DNA of 64,000 bases from Mesorhizobium hawassense (GTDB lineage Bacteria; Pseudomonadota; Alphaproteobacteria; Rhizobiales; Rhizobiaceae): NCBI RefSeq assembly GCF_003289945.1, contig NZ_QMBP01000002.1, forward strand, positions 372,001-436,000, given 5' to 3'. This document shows, one piece after another, positions 1 through 8,345 of this stretch. The position numbers were made by a program, and so were the translations under genes. How positions within the stretch are numbered: position 1 is the first letter of the stretch; every line of letters begins with the position of its first letter. The notes under the pieces are model-generated. The model had not been told where the DNA came from. It saw only the letters and a list, made by a program, of their open reading frames with translations, and searched no databases.

Positions 1-421
1 GCCGCCCGTCGATGATCCGCGCGATCGTGTCGTGGAAGGGACGCCAGGACAGATCGACCCGCGCGGCGCGCTGCTTCTCGGAAAGGCCGGCATTGCCGGG
101 AATGACGGTCGCCTCGCTGACCGGCGGCACCAGGTCCGGCGCGTCGAGCGGCCGGTTGCAGTCGATGACCAGCCGCGAGACGCGGGTTTCGACCAGAGGA
201 GCGTCCAATGCCTCGGCCATGCGGCTGGCGACGGGAAGCGCGCCCGGATCCCAGGCGATGTGACGGGAAAGGTCTTCGGCCGGCAGCCCGAGCGTGCCGA
301 ATTCGGCCGGCAGGAAGTTCGAAGCGTGGTCGCAGGTGAAGACGAAGGGGCTCGAGCCGCCAGGGTTGCTCACCCTTACGGTCTCCGACGGTGCAAGGCT
401 GGCGGGCCGTGCTTTCTCCAT
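1..421 (-). CDS. N-formylglutamate amidohydrolase family protein (3' end outside window)
   Basis: The minus strand from an ATG at 421 stays open to the left edge, about 140 codons. The peptide carries the features of the FGase/HutG-type zinc amidohydrolase family: an early CDHAS motif followed by N-x-LPAEF, then HIAWDPGA and the CNRP motif after a VIDC strand. Family members hydrolyse N-formyl-L-glutamate to glutamate and formate, usually at the end of histidine degradation, but related proteins act on other N-acyl amino acids. It is divergent from the RpiR regulator at 568, so it may be controlled by it. The C-terminal half is not visible. The family call is firm; the substrate is inferred. 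Confidence 0.85.
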   Translation of the reverse strand, partial: MEKARPASLAPSETVRVSNPGGSSPFVFTCDHASNFLPAEFGTLGLPAEDLSRHIAWDPGALPVASRMAEALDAPLVETRVSRLVIDCNRPLDAPDLVPPVSEATVIPGNAGLSEKQRAARVDLSWRPFHDTIARIIDGR

Positions 422-567
422 ACTGCCGTCCCCTGGGGAGCGCTGTATCTTATGTTACGTATTTTGCCTCATTGCGTCCCGGTGAATGATTTCATACAGT
501 TTAAACGGCTTTGTCAAACGCGAATTCCGCAAAACGGCGGCGACGGGTCGACAGGCGGGGGAAAACC

Positions 568-1392
568 ATGATTTCCAGCATTGCCGAACTGATCTCGGAC
601 CGCATCGGCACGATGCCGGCCGGCGAGCGCCGCGCCGCCCAGACGCTGATCGCCAACTATCCGCTGACCGGGCTGAAGACCGTCGCCGAGTTTTCGACCG
701 CGGCCGGCGTGTCCTCGCCGACGATCCTGCGCTTCGTCGCCAGGCTCGGCTTCCAGAACTATCCCGAATTCCAGTCCGCGCTGCAGGACGAGTTGGCGGC
801 GCAGTTGCAGTCGCCGGCCTCGCGCACGCTCGATCCGAGCTCGACCGGCGGCGCCGCCTCGCCGATGCTGGAGGCGACGCTCGACAATATGCGCGAGACG
901 TTCCGGCACCTCACCGACAAGCAGCTCGCCGACATCGCCGCAAGGCTTGCCGAGCGGCGCGGCAAGACCTTCCTGATCGGCGGCCGCTTCACCGATCCGC
1001 TGGCGCGTTACATGGCCGCCCATCTCGCCATCATCCAGCCGGATGTCTACCACCTCGCCGGCCAGGAGAGCATCTGGCGCGACCGGCTGATCGACATGGG
1101 CAAGCGCGACGTGCTGGTGATCTTCGACATCCGCCGTTACCAGGAAAGTCTCGTCCGCTTCGCCGAGAAGGCGCATCAGCGCGGCGTGCAGATCATTCTG
1201 TTCACCGACCAGTGGCTGTCGCCGATCGCCCGCTTTGCCCGCCATGTGATTGCCGGGCGCACCGCCGTGCCTTCGGCATGGGATTCCTCCGCCGCGCTCT
1301 TCGTCGTCGCCGAAACGCTGATCGGCGCCGTAACCCGGCAACTGGAAGCCGCCGGCGCCAAGCGTATCCGCGATTTGGAGAGCCTGCGCTAG
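568..1392 (+). CDS. MurR/RpiR family transcriptional regulator
   Basis: This protein of 274 residues has an N-terminal RpiR helix-turn-helix (about residues 1-75, with ERRAAQTLI, VAEFSTAAGVSSPTILRF and the LGFQNYPEFQ signature). A C-terminal SIS sugar-phosphate-binding domain follows (about 125-265). The ATG at 568 is chosen because GGCGGGGGA lies just upstream and the family normally starts there; an upstream in-frame start at 511 would add 19 unlikely residues. It is divergent from the amidohydrolase gene ending at the left edge. RpiR proteins repress or activate carbon-use genes in response to a phosphorylated ligand; the ligand here is unknown. Confidence 0.9.
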   Translation: MISSIAELISDRIGTMPAGERRAAQTLIANYPLTGLKTVAEFSTAAGVSSPTILRFVARLGFQNYPEFQSALQDELAAQLQSPASRTLDPSSTGGAASPMLEATLDNMRETFRHLTDKQLADIAARLAERRGKTFLIGGRFTDPLARYMAAHLAIIQPDVYHLAGQESIWRDRLIDMGKRDVLVIFDIRRYQESLVRFAEKAHQRGVQIILFTDQWLSPIARFARHVIAGRTAVPSAWDSSAALFVVAETLIGAVTRQLEAAGAKRIRDLESLR

Positions 1393-1407
1393 ACTCTTTG
1401 TCTTGAC

Positions 1408-1472
1408 GCAATTCCGAACGGAAGGCTGCGACGAAGACGCCGAACCTAACCGCTCACACTTTTCCTGGACTT
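1408..1472. repeat. Degenerate inverted copy of a dispersed intergenic palindrome
   Basis: Read on the minus strand, the right part (TCCAGGAAAAGTGTGAGCGG) matches the copy at 40615-40657 exactly. The left end GCAATTCC (1408-1415) is the other arm. About 22 extra bases separate the halves. It lies between the convergent ends of the RpiR and GtrA genes. It is one of three copies in the window (also 10640 and 40615). Confidence 0.7.
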
Positions 1473-1479
1473 GCTCCGG

Positions 1480-1890
1480 CTATTTCGAAGGCCGGCCTTC
1501 GATCGACCAGCGCGCCGCGAGGAAATTCAGCACGGCCGCGACGATCACGCCGCCGATCTTTGCCGGCCACACGCCGGCGAACCCCGCCAGCGCGGCGATG
1601 GAAAGGCTGGAGACGCCCAGCGAAATCAGTGCCCCGAGCGAAACGAAGCGCAGGAAGGAATGATGCAGCCGGATGTCCGGGCTGCGCTCGAACGACCAGA
1701 AGCGGTTCGCGACGAAGGAGAAGAGCACCGCGACGAACCAGGAGGCTACATTGGCGGCCAAAGGCGGAACCGCGAGCTTGAGCAGCACGAAGAACGCGGC
1801 AAGGTCGATGCAGGTGTTCACCAGTCCGACCAAGGCGAAGCGGATGATCTTGCTGCCCGTGGAACGTCCTGGTTCGCCGGCGCCGCTCAT
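1480..1890 (-). CDS. GtrA-like polyprenyl-phosphate-sugar flippase
   Basis: This 136-residue, four-helix membrane protein of the GtrA/DPMS_2 family shows the typical FALVGLVNTCIDLAAFF first helix and the FVANRFWSF motif (RFWSF is a GtrA hallmark). It ends with a basic tail after the fourth helix. Family members flip undecaprenyl-phosphate-linked sugars across the inner membrane. The start overlaps the end of the deacetylase gene by 4 bp (1887-1890), so it is translationally coupled as the last gene of the GT87-GT2-deacetylase operon. Its likely cargo is the lipid-linked sugar made by the GT2 enzyme encoded two genes upstream. Confidence 0.88.
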   Translation of the reverse strand: MSGAGEPGRSTGSKIIRFALVGLVNTCIDLAAFFVLLKLAVPPLAANVASWFVAVLFSFVANRFWSFERSPDIRLHHSFLRFVSLGALISLGVSSLSIAALAGFAGVWPAKIGGVIVAAVLNFLAARWSIEGRPSK

Positions 1891-2702
1891 CTCTTTCCAT
1901 CCATGATGCGGACGCCGGCTTTATCGAGCCTGACGCCAAAATCCTCCGAGCCGAGCACCGCGAACTCGATCTCGCGCACGGCCTGCATCGGATCGCGGGC
2001 ACACAAGGTCTCATCGACATGGCCGGGATGGCACATGAAGACCCCTTGTTCCGGCAACGTCTCGATCGCGGCTTGCAGCGCCGGCGCGAAGTTTTGCGGC
2101 TGGCGCCAATCATAGATCCCGCAGAGCGGTGTCATGATGGTGAAGCCTGCGCCTCGCATCGCGCGATTGAAACCCGCTGCAAGTGCGGCGATCGCCGCGG
2201 ACTTGGTTGCAGCGCCGGATGCCAGCGTCGGCGCCCCGCGCAGAGCCGGCCTGCCCGTGTCGTGGGCAAAACGCGTAAGCAGCCACTTTCGCACCGCCGG
2301 GAGAAAATGCACATGCTGGTGCCCGTCGATGAAGTCGGGCCGGCGGCCCAGCGCGTCGAGGAAGCGATCGTACTGGGCATCGAGCTCGGCCTGCACCGCG
2401 CGCTCCTCGATGCGGCCGCGCCGGATCGGCAAAGCGAGCGAGGACAGCGGCGGCAGCCTTCCCTCCGGCGCCAGGCTCGACGGGCCGGTGACGGCAGTCT
2501 GGTCGGTGAGCGTCAGATGCAATCCGATGGCGGCGCTGTCGCGGAACGGCTTTATGCGCGCCGCCGCCTCTTCCCATTCCGGAAAGCCCGTCATGCAGCC
2601 GGTGCCGGTCAGGCGGCCGCGCTCGATGAGGTCGAGGATCGCGCTCGATACGCCCGGCGCCAGCCCGTAATCATCGGCAATCAGGCGGATCGACCGGGTC
2701 AT
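1887..2702 (-). CDS. YdjC/ChbG/NaxD-type carbohydrate deacetylase
   Basis: This protein of 271 residues belongs to the YdjC family. The metal-binding and catalytic residues are visible: LIADDYG (Asp10-Asp11), GLHLTLT (His62) and GHQHVHF (His128, His130, His132). The family removes acetyl groups from amino sugars, for example ChbG on chitin disaccharide and NaxD on undecaprenyl-phosphate-GalNAc or -GlcNAc. The ATG at 2702 is chosen because it forms a 4-bp ATGA overlap with the GT2 gene upstream; the open frame runs further but lacks family similarity. Its place between a GT2 lipid-sugar synthase and a GtrA flippase favours a NaxD-like role over chitin use. Confidence 0.88.
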   Translation of the reverse strand: MTRSIRLIADDYGLAPGVSSAILDLIERGRLTGTGCMTGFPEWEEAAARIKPFRDSAAIGLHLTLTDQTAVTGPSSLAPEGRLPPLSSLALPIRRGRIEERAVQAELDAQYDRFLDALGRRPDFIDGHQHVHFLPAVRKWLLTRFAHDTGRPALRGAPTLASGAATKSAAIAALAAGFNRAMRGAGFTIMTPLCGIYDWRQPQNFAPALQAAIETLPEQGVFMCHPGHVDETLCARDPMQAVREIEFAVLGSEDFGVRLDKAGVRIMDGKR

Positions 2703-3667
2703 TTGCCTGAAGTGGCCTGCTCGACGGCGTTGCCGTGGAGGACGTCTCGCACGATGTAGACGGGCCGGTCCTTGCTTTCGCTGAGGGTGACCCAGACATA
2801 TTCGCCGATCAGGCCGAGCAGCGCCAGGTTGAGGCCGCCGAGCAGCACGACGGCGACCATGAGGCTTGGATAGCCTGGCACGGCGACGCCGTAGAACAGC
2901 ACCTCGAAGAGCACCTTCACGCCATAGGCGACACCGGCAAATGCCGCCAGCAAGCCGATGAGGCTGATGACGCGCAGCGGGATCACGGAAAACGAAGTGA
3001 ACCCTTCGAGCGAGAACGCGATCAGGTTGAGCCTGCTCCATTTCGAGGTGCCGCTGGCGCGGTTCTCCGGCGCGTAAGGCACCGCCTTCTGGCGGAAGCC
3101 GGCCCAGGCGAACAGGCCCTTGTTGAATCGGCGCTTGTCGCGCACGCTGGTCAAGGCGCGCGCCACCGCGCCGCGCATGACGCGGAAGTCCCCAGCGTTC
3201 TCGGGAATATCGAAACGCTGGCTGCTGTTGATCGCCTTGTAGAAAAGCCGCGCCAGCTGGCTGCGCCGCCAGCTTCCCTCGCGCCGGTCGTTCTGCGCGT
3301 AGACGACGTCGATCTCCGGGTTGTCGACCAGTTCGCCGATCATCTTCAGGCTGATATCCATGGAATGCTGGAGATCGGAATCCATGATCAGGACCATGTC
3401 GCCACGCGAATGATCGAGTCCAGCAAGCACCGCTGCTTCCTTGCCGAAATTGCGGCTGAGCCGCACGATCTCCCAGGAGCCCGACAGTGCCGCGGCGAAC
3501 GTCTCGGCGCTGCCGTCGCGGCTGCCGTCGTCGACGAGGATCTTGCGGACCGTCATGCCGAAGCGCTGCGCCACTGCCGCCTCGAGCTTGCCGAGCAGGC
3601 CGACGAAGGCAAGCGCGGATTCGGCCTCGTTGAAGAACGGCGCGATGACGTCGAGCATCTCAGCCAT
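2699..3667 (-). CDS. GT2 polyprenyl-phosphate glycosyltransferase (ArnC/DPM1-like)
   Basis: This protein of 322 residues has a GT-A domain of family GT2: APFFNE at the start, DDGS (residues 46-49), DSDLQHS (about 96-102) as the metal-binding DXD, and a KWS motif near residue 210. Two C-terminal transmembrane helices follow (SVIPLRVISLIGLLAAFAGV and SLMVAVVLLGGLNLALLGLI), then a YVWVTLSES tail as in ArnC, GtrB and PglC-like enzymes. It should transfer a sugar from a nucleotide donor to undecaprenyl phosphate on the cytoplasmic face. It overlaps its upstream neighbour by 8 bp and its downstream neighbour by 4 bp. Confidence 0.9.
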   Translation of the reverse strand: MAEMLDVIAPFFNEAESALAFVGLLGKLEAAVAQRFGMTVRKILVDDGSRDGSAETFAAALSGSWEIVRLSRNFGKEAAVLAGLDHSRGDMVLIMDSDLQHSMDISLKMIGELVDNPEIDVVYAQNDRREGSWRRSQLARLFYKAINSSQRFDIPENAGDFRVMRGAVARALTSVRDKRRFNKGLFAWAGFRQKAVPYAPENRASGTSKWSRLNLIAFSLEGFTSFSVIPLRVISLIGLLAAFAGVAYGVKVLFEVLFYGVAVPGYPSLMVAVVLLGGLNLALLGLIGEYVWVTLSESKDRPVYIVRDVLHGNAVEQATSGK

Positions 3668-4826
3668 GCGCGACGGCTCCGGCGGCCGGCATCTTCTGTC
3701 TGCCTTGCGCCCAGAACCAGGCGATCAGCACGCAGGCAATGATGCTGAGGCTGATTGGTCGGAACCACAGATGAAAAAAATCGTGCAGTCGAAGATCGAC
3801 ACTGGTCAGCCCGGTAATGAAGAGGAGCGCTGCCAAAAACCAGCGCATGGCCCCGGCTCCCTTCTCCCGCCACAGTAGGGCGATGGATAGGCCGGCAGGC
3901 ACCGCCACCATGGCATAAGTGTTCTGCTCGACTCGCGGATTGAAGACGCACATATAGAACGCCGCGGTGAGGAAGATGGCGAGGCCGCCAATGCCTGGCT
4001 CCAGTCTGCGCTCGAACTGGAGCACCAGCCAGAGCGTAAGCAGTCCCGCGATGACGCGCACGATCGTCGCCACGGATTCGGGAACCGGTATCCCGAACTT
4101 GGTGAAAGGCGCCGTGAAGTCGGCCGGGACGAAGGGGCCGGTCGGGTCGACGGTCATCGACGTCAGCAGCCGGAAGAAATCATGGTATTGCGCGTTGACA
4201 TAGTCGGTCGGCGCAAAGCCATAGGGGATGGCCAAAGCGACCAGGACAGCCAGCACGAGCACCGGGATCAGCCTGGGACGCAATGCTCCCGCCAGAAGCA
4301 GCATGATAATCGCGGTCGGCTTGGCGATGATCGCGAGCGTGGCCCAGAAGAAGGTCTCGGCCCGGCGCCCCTCGAGTGTCGACAGCGTCAGCAACCAGCA
4401 CGCGCCGGCGAGCAGGATCGTTGCCTGGCCGTTGCGAAGTGCCGCCAAGGCCACCGGCAAGGCGAGGAAAAGACCGAAGGACAGCAGCCATGTCTGCTCC
4501 TTGCCGCCGAGCCTGCGCACCTGACGCATCGCGGCGAAGGTCAGCACCCCGAAGCCCAGCATGTGCCACAACAGATCGCCCACATGCGGCCCAAGCTTCA
4601 TGAGTGGAATGTAAAGCGCGGCAAAGGCGGGCGCGTAGAGATAACCCATGGCAACATGGACTTGGTAGAGTGGCCGCCCAGCGACAAAAGCTTCGCTGCC
4701 GTGCCGGTAGATCGTAACGACCGAATGGGCGCTCGGCGCCCACCAGGCCATGGCAAGAACAATCACAAAAGCTCCGACCCACAGCCAGAGTCCCAGGCGG
4801 TCGAAAACCGGCTTGGTTATCACCAT
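3660..4826 (-). CDS. GT87-like (DUF2029) integral membrane glycosyltransferase
   Basis: This hydrophobic protein of 388 residues has about ten membrane segments. It resembles the GT87/DUF2029 polyprenol-phosphate-sugar-dependent transferases (for example HAEAFVAGRPLYQ-type first loop, LRNGQATILLAG and FNPRVEQNTY motifs). Such GT-C enzymes take sugars from lipid-phosphate donors on the periplasmic side. The ATG at 4826 (MVITKPVF) is preferred over the start at 4967, whose extra residues are arginine-rich and not membrane-like. It is first in the operon with the GT2, deacetylase and GtrA genes, so it is the probable final transferase. The acceptor is unknown. Confidence 0.8.
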   Translation of the reverse strand: MVITKPVFDRLGLWLWVGAFVIVLAMAWWAPSAHSVVTIYRHGSEAFVAGRPLYQVHVAMGYLYAPAFAALYIPLMKLGPHVGDLLWHMLGFGVLTFAAMRQVRRLGGKEQTWLLSFGLFLALPVALAALRNGQATILLAGACWLLTLSTLEGRRAETFFWATLAIIAKPTAIIMLLLAGALRPRLIPVLVLAVLVALAIPYGFAPTDYVNAQYHDFFRLLTSMTVDPTGPFVPADFTAPFTKFGIPVPESVATIVRVIAGLLTLWLVLQFERRLEPGIGGLAIFLTAAFYMCVFNPRVEQNTYAMVAVPAGLSIALLWREKGAGAMRWFLAALLFITGLTSVDLRLHDFFHLWFRPISLSIIACVLIAWFWAQGRQKMPAAGAVAHG

Positions 4827-4959
4827 AGCGCACCCCGCATTCCGACCAGGATGGCTTTCCCATCGCCGCCTGCTCTTCAGCGCCGGCGAGATATCACGTC
4901 TGTGTGGAATAGAACATCCGAGCGTGACTGTTACCGGCGCAGGCGAAGGACTGGAAAAC

Positions 4960-4979
4960 AGCGGCATTTTTCCGCCGCT
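4960..4979 (-). terminator. Probable terminator of the acyl-CoA operon
   Basis: Arms AGCGGC (4960-4965) and GCCGCT (4974-4979) form a small hairpin. Read on the minus strand it is followed by GTTTTCC. It sits about 60 bp after the MDR dehydrogenase stop and before the GT87 operon. The stem is short, so this is moderate evidence. Confidence 0.45.
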
Positions 4980-5038
4980 CTGCAGGCGATCACAACATTG
5001 TGTTCGAAGGCATTGGGCCGATAGCTGCGATCAGCGGC

Positions 5039-6076
5039 TTACGGCCTGATGAACACCTTTCCGTTCGGCTTGGCGAGTTCGGCCGGCAATCGCGCCATCG
5101 CCTCGCTCAGCGGCACGACCGCCGTGACGTCGGTCGACCAGCGCCCGTCGGAAAAGCGCTTTTGCGCCTCCAGCACCGCCGGACCCAGCCTGTCGCGGAA
5201 CTGCCGCATCCATTCGGCCAGCCAGAAACCTTCGACGCGCTTGTGCTGGAAGATCAGTTGGCCAGGCTCGCGGATCACCGTCGGTTCGGCGTCGAGCCGG
5301 CCATAGACGATCCAGCGCGCGCGCTTCGGCATGGCGTTGAAGATGGCCGAAGCCAGCGGCCCGGTGACCGCGTCGAGGAAGATGCGCGGCTGCTCGGCCT
5401 TCATCGCCTCGCGCAGCGCCGCTTCGAAATCCGCCGCCTTCTCGTTGAGCACATGGGCTGCGCCCAGCTCCTTCAGCAGCGGGATCTGCTCGTCGCGGCG
5501 CACCGTGACGATCGGCCGGAAGCCTGCCTCCTTCGCCAGCCCGATGATCAGTTTGCAGAGCTGACTGGCGCCGGCGGTCATGATGAAGGCCTTCTCGCCC
5601 TCCTGCTTGACGATGTCGAACATCGCCAGTGCCGTCAGCGGATTGACGATCATCGCCGCGCCATCCTCGTCGCGCACGGTGTCGATGAGCGGAATGCAGG
5701 ACGCAGCGTCGGCTACCGCATAATCCGCCCACGCCCCCCAGTTCGACACGCCGGTGGCGAAGGCGACGCGCTTTCCCGCCAGGCTCCTGGCATAGGCGTC
5801 GTCGCCGGTGGCAACGACGGTGCCGACACCTTCGAAGCCGGCCGGTCGACCCTTGACGCGCGGCTGGCCGTACTGGCCCTTGATGAAGGCAATGTCGGAC
5901 GGGTTGATCGAGGCGAGGCTGACCTTGATCAGCGCCTGCGACGGACCAGGCGCCGGCACGCCGATGCTGCCCGGCTGGAGATAAGGCTCCATCGCCTCCA
6001 GCGCGGCCGCCGAAGGCGTCCTGGTGTAACCGTCGCCGACCAGCAGCAGACCCTGCATTTGCGATGGAAGCGTCAT
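5039..6076 (-). CDS. Zinc-binding-type (MDR) alcohol dehydrogenase / quinone oxidoreductase
   Basis: This protein of 345 residues belongs to the medium-chain dehydrogenase/reductase superfamily, quinone-oxidoreductase-like branch. A GroES-like N-terminus (LASINPSDIAFIKGQYG, GFEGVGTVVATG) is followed by a Rossmann domain with a variant nucleotide loop (TAGASQLCKLIIGLAKEAG). Structural zinc cysteines are absent, as in QOR-type enzymes that reduce enones or quinones with NADPH. ATG 6076 lies 5 bp after the acyl-CoA dehydrogenase stop, so the two are co-transcribed. In this context it may reduce an enoyl or keto intermediate of the acyl-CoA pathway; that is inference. Confidence 0.85.
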   Translation of the reverse strand: MTLPSQMQGLLLVGDGYTRTPSAAALEAMEPYLQPGSIGVPAPGPSQALIKVSLASINPSDIAFIKGQYGQPRVKGRPAGFEGVGTVVATGDDAYARSLAGKRVAFATGVSNWGAWADYAVADAASCIPLIDTVRDEDGAAMIVNPLTALAMFDIVKQEGEKAFIMTAGASQLCKLIIGLAKEAGFRPIVTVRRDEQIPLLKELGAAHVLNEKAADFEAALREAMKAEQPRIFLDAVTGPLASAIFNAMPKRARWIVYGRLDAEPTVIREPGQLIFQHKRVEGFWLAEWMRQFRDRLGPAVLEAQKRFSDGRWSTDVTAVVPLSEAMARLPAELAKPNGKVFIRP

Positions 6077-6081
6077 GGCTC

Positions 6082-7323
6082 TCAGACCTTTTCCTGCGTG
6101 TATTTTTTCAGTTCCGTGCGCGCCACCTGCCGCCGGTGCACGGCGTCCGGCCCGTCGGCCAGCCGCAGCGTCCGCAAATGCGTCCAGGAGCGGGCGAGCG
6201 GCGTGTCCTGACTGATGCCTTGCGCGCCGAACATCTGTACCGCCTCGTCGGTGACCTTGAGCGCGACGCGGGGCGCCACGACCTTGATCTGGCTGATCCA
6301 GGGCGCGGCCGCGCGAGCGTCTCCCTGGTCGATCATCCACGCAGCCTTGAGGCACAAGAGCCGCGCCATCTCGATCTCCATGCGGCATTCGGCGATGATG
6401 TCGAAATTGGCGCCGAGCTTGGCCAGCGGCTGGCCGAAGGCCTCGCGCCGCACCGAGCGCTGGCACAGCATCTCCAGCGCCATCTCGGCCTGGCCGATGG
6501 CGCGCATGCAGTGGTGGATGCGGCCTGGCCCCAGTCGCCCCTGCGCGATCTCGAACCCCCTGCCCTCGCCGAGGATCAGGTTCGCCGCCGGCACCCGGAC
6601 ATTATCGAATCTCAGATGCATATGGCCGTGCGGGGCGTCGTCGTCGCCGTAGACCTGCATCGGCCGCAGCTTGGTGACGCCCTTGCTGTCGGCGGGCACC
6701 ACGATCATCGAATGCCGGCGATGCTGCGGCTCCTCGTTGGAACCAGTCCTGACCATGACGATGTAAATGGCGCAGCGCGGATCGCCGGCGCCCGACGCCC
6801 ACCATTTCTCGCCGTTCAGCACATAATCGTCGACCTGCCGCTCGCAGCGCATCGAAATGTTGATCGCGTCCGAGGAGGCGACGTCCGGCTCGGTCATCAG
6901 ATAGGCGGAGCGAATCCTGCCCTCGAGCAGCGGCTCCAGCCAGTCGCGCTTGTGCGCTTCCGACCCGTAGCGCTCCAGCACTTCCATATTGCCGGTGTCC
7001 GGCGCCGAGCAATTGAAGGTCTCCGCGCCCAGATGCGCCTTGCCCATCTCCTCCGCCAGATAGGCATATTCGACGGTGGAAAGGCCGTAGCCGCGTTTGG
7101 AATCGGTCAGCCATAAGTTCCACAGCCCGCGCTCCCGCGCCGTCTTCTTCAGGCCTTCCAAAATCTCCGTCTGCCTGGCCGTATAGGCCCAGCGGTCGCC
7201 ACCCTTGCCGACCTCGGCAAGGAATTCCTCGCCGAGCGGCGCGATCTCGTCGCGCACCATCGCCGCCACACGTTGGTGGATCGGCTTCAGCCGCTCGGTC
7301 ATACCGAGATTCATATCCGCCAT
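6082..7323 (-). CDS. ACAD11-type acyl-CoA dehydrogenase family protein
   Basis: This 413-residue flavoprotein has the acyl-CoA dehydrogenase fold. Long stretches follow the dehydrogenase half of animal ACAD10/ACAD11: FNCSAPDTGNMEVL, SAYLMTEPDVASSDA, NGEKWWASGAGDP, ILGEGRGFEIAQGRLGPGRIHHCMR and TLRLADGPDAVH. In that subfamily the enzyme does not simply desaturate. With a partner kinase it is reported to convert 4-hydroxyacyl-CoA, through a 4-phospho intermediate, into a form ready for beta-oxidation. LvaC of Pseudomonas putida is comparable. The start at 7323 (MADMNLGM) matches the subfamily. The separate kinase partner is encoded at 8822 on the other strand. Confidence 0.88.
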   Translation of the reverse strand: MADMNLGMTERLKPIHQRVAAMVRDEIAPLGEEFLAEVGKGGDRWAYTARQTEILEGLKKTARERGLWNLWLTDSKRGYGLSTVEYAYLAEEMGKAHLGAETFNCSAPDTGNMEVLERYGSEAHKRDWLEPLLEGRIRSAYLMTEPDVASSDAINISMRCERQVDDYVLNGEKWWASGAGDPRCAIYIVMVRTGSNEEPQHRRHSMIVVPADSKGVTKLRPMQVYGDDDAPHGHMHLRFDNVRVPAANLILGEGRGFEIAQGRLGPGRIHHCMRAIGQAEMALEMLCQRSVRREAFGQPLAKLGANFDIIAECRMEIEMARLLCLKAAWMIDQGDARAAAPWISQIKVVAPRVALKVTDEAVQMFGAQGISQDTPLARSWTHLRTLRLADGPDAVHRRQVARTELKKYTQEKV

Positions 7324-7337
7324 CGCTGCCGGCCTTT

Positions 7338-7390
7338 CCGAAGTTGCATCTTTACCCGTGGCAAGGATGACCGTACTTCGGCTAGCCTTG
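7338..7390. promoter_or_regulatory. Nested inverted repeats between the divergent ACAD and SDR genes
   Basis: The 120-bp divergent spacer holds CCGAAGT (7338-7344) with its exact complement ACTTCGG (7375-7381). It also holds CAAGG (7362-7366) with CCTTG (7386-7390). Both are placed where a regulator could control the two transcription units of the acyl-CoA cluster. The local TetR at 10791 is the obvious candidate, but no shared site with its own promoter is evident. Confidence 0.4.
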
Positions 7391-7443
7391 TCAACGCGAG
7401 TCCTTGGGCGAGTCCCCGGCCGGGTGGAATGCGGAGGAATGCG

Positions 7444-8259
7444 ATGAGCTATCTGGACAAGCTGTTCTCGGTCGCCGGCAAGACCGCGCTGGTGACGGGT
7501 GCGGCGACCGGCATCGGCCGCATGGTGGCGACCGGGCTGGTGCGCGCTGGCGCTGAGGTGATGATCGCCTCGCGCAAGGGCGAGGATTGCATGAAAGTCG
7601 CCAACGAATTGAACGCGCTCGGCGGCTCCGGCCGGGCCGAGGGATTTGCCGGCGACGTGTCCAGCGAAGCTGGCATCGGGGCACTCGTCGCCGAGGTCAA
7701 GGCGCGCACCGAGTGCCTGCACATCCTGGTCAACAATGCCGGTATTTCCTGGGGCGCGCCGCTGCGGGAGTTCCCTTATCACGCCTGGGCCAAGGTGTTC
7801 GGCGTCAACGTCACCGCCGTCTTCCACCTGACAAGAGAGCTGCTGCCGCTGCTCGACGCCGCCGCGAGCGACGAGGACCCGGCCCGCGTGATCAACCTCG
7901 GCTCGGTGATGGGCACCCAGCCGCTGGCCGACGACGCCTATTCCTACACCGCCTCGAAGGCTGCGGTGCACCATCTGACGCGCACGCTGGCGATCGAGTT
8001 CGCCGCCCGCCGCATTACGGTCAACGCTTTTGCGCCCGGTCCCTTCCAGAGCCGGATGACGGCTTTTGCCACCGCGACCGAGGAGCAGGCGAAACACATC
8101 GGTAACCATGTTCCGCTCGGCCGCATCGGCGTGGCGGATGACATTGCCGGCGCAACGCTTTATTTGTGCAGCCGTGCCGGCAGCTACGTCACCGGCGCCA
8201 TCCTGCCCATCGACGGCGGCCAGTCGGTGCAGCACGGAATGACGTTGTTCAAGGAATAA
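7444..8259 (+). CDS. Short-chain dehydrogenase/reductase (SDR)
   Basis: This protein of 271 residues is a classical SDR: cofactor loop TGAATGIG (after ALV), NNAG motif, catalytic Ser in LGSVMG and YxxxK as YTASKAAVHHL, then the APGPF loop. GCGGAGGA directly before ATG 7444 sets the start. It opens a plus-strand unit with MaoC, kinase and a second SDR. In LvaD-like or 3-hydroxyacyl-CoA dehydrogenase roles it would reduce a 4-oxoacyl-CoA or oxidise a 3-hydroxyacyl-CoA; the sequence alone does not decide. Its last codons lie in the first unit of a 41-bp tandem duplication. Confidence 0.9.
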   Translation: MSYLDKLFSVAGKTALVTGAATGIGRMVATGLVRAGAEVMIASRKGEDCMKVANELNALGGSGRAEGFAGDVSSEAGIGALVAEVKARTECLHILVNNAGISWGAPLREFPYHAWAKVFGVNVTAVFHLTRELLPLLDAAASDEDPARVINLGSVMGTQPLADDAYSYTASKAAVHHLTRTLAIEFAARRITVNAFAPGPFQSRMTAFATATEEQAKHIGNHVPLGRIGVADDIAGATLYLCSRAGSYVTGAILPIDGGQSVQHGMTLFKE

Positions 8260-8329
8260 GACGCCCGGCTCAAGGAATCCGGGCGGGGTTCAAGGAATAA
8301 GGCGCCCGGTTCAAGCAATCCGGGCGGGG
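8248..8329. repeat. 41-bp tandem duplication with two hairpins
   Basis: Units 8248-8288 and 8289-8329 are both 41 bp and differ at only three positions. The first unit includes the last two codons and stop of the SDR; the second repeats them out of use. Each unit folds as GCCCGG-10 nt-CCGGGC. The array fills the gap before the MaoC gene and could act as a processing site or weak attenuator. Confidence 0.9.
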
Positions 8330-8345
8330 TGCGGAGGACATCAGC

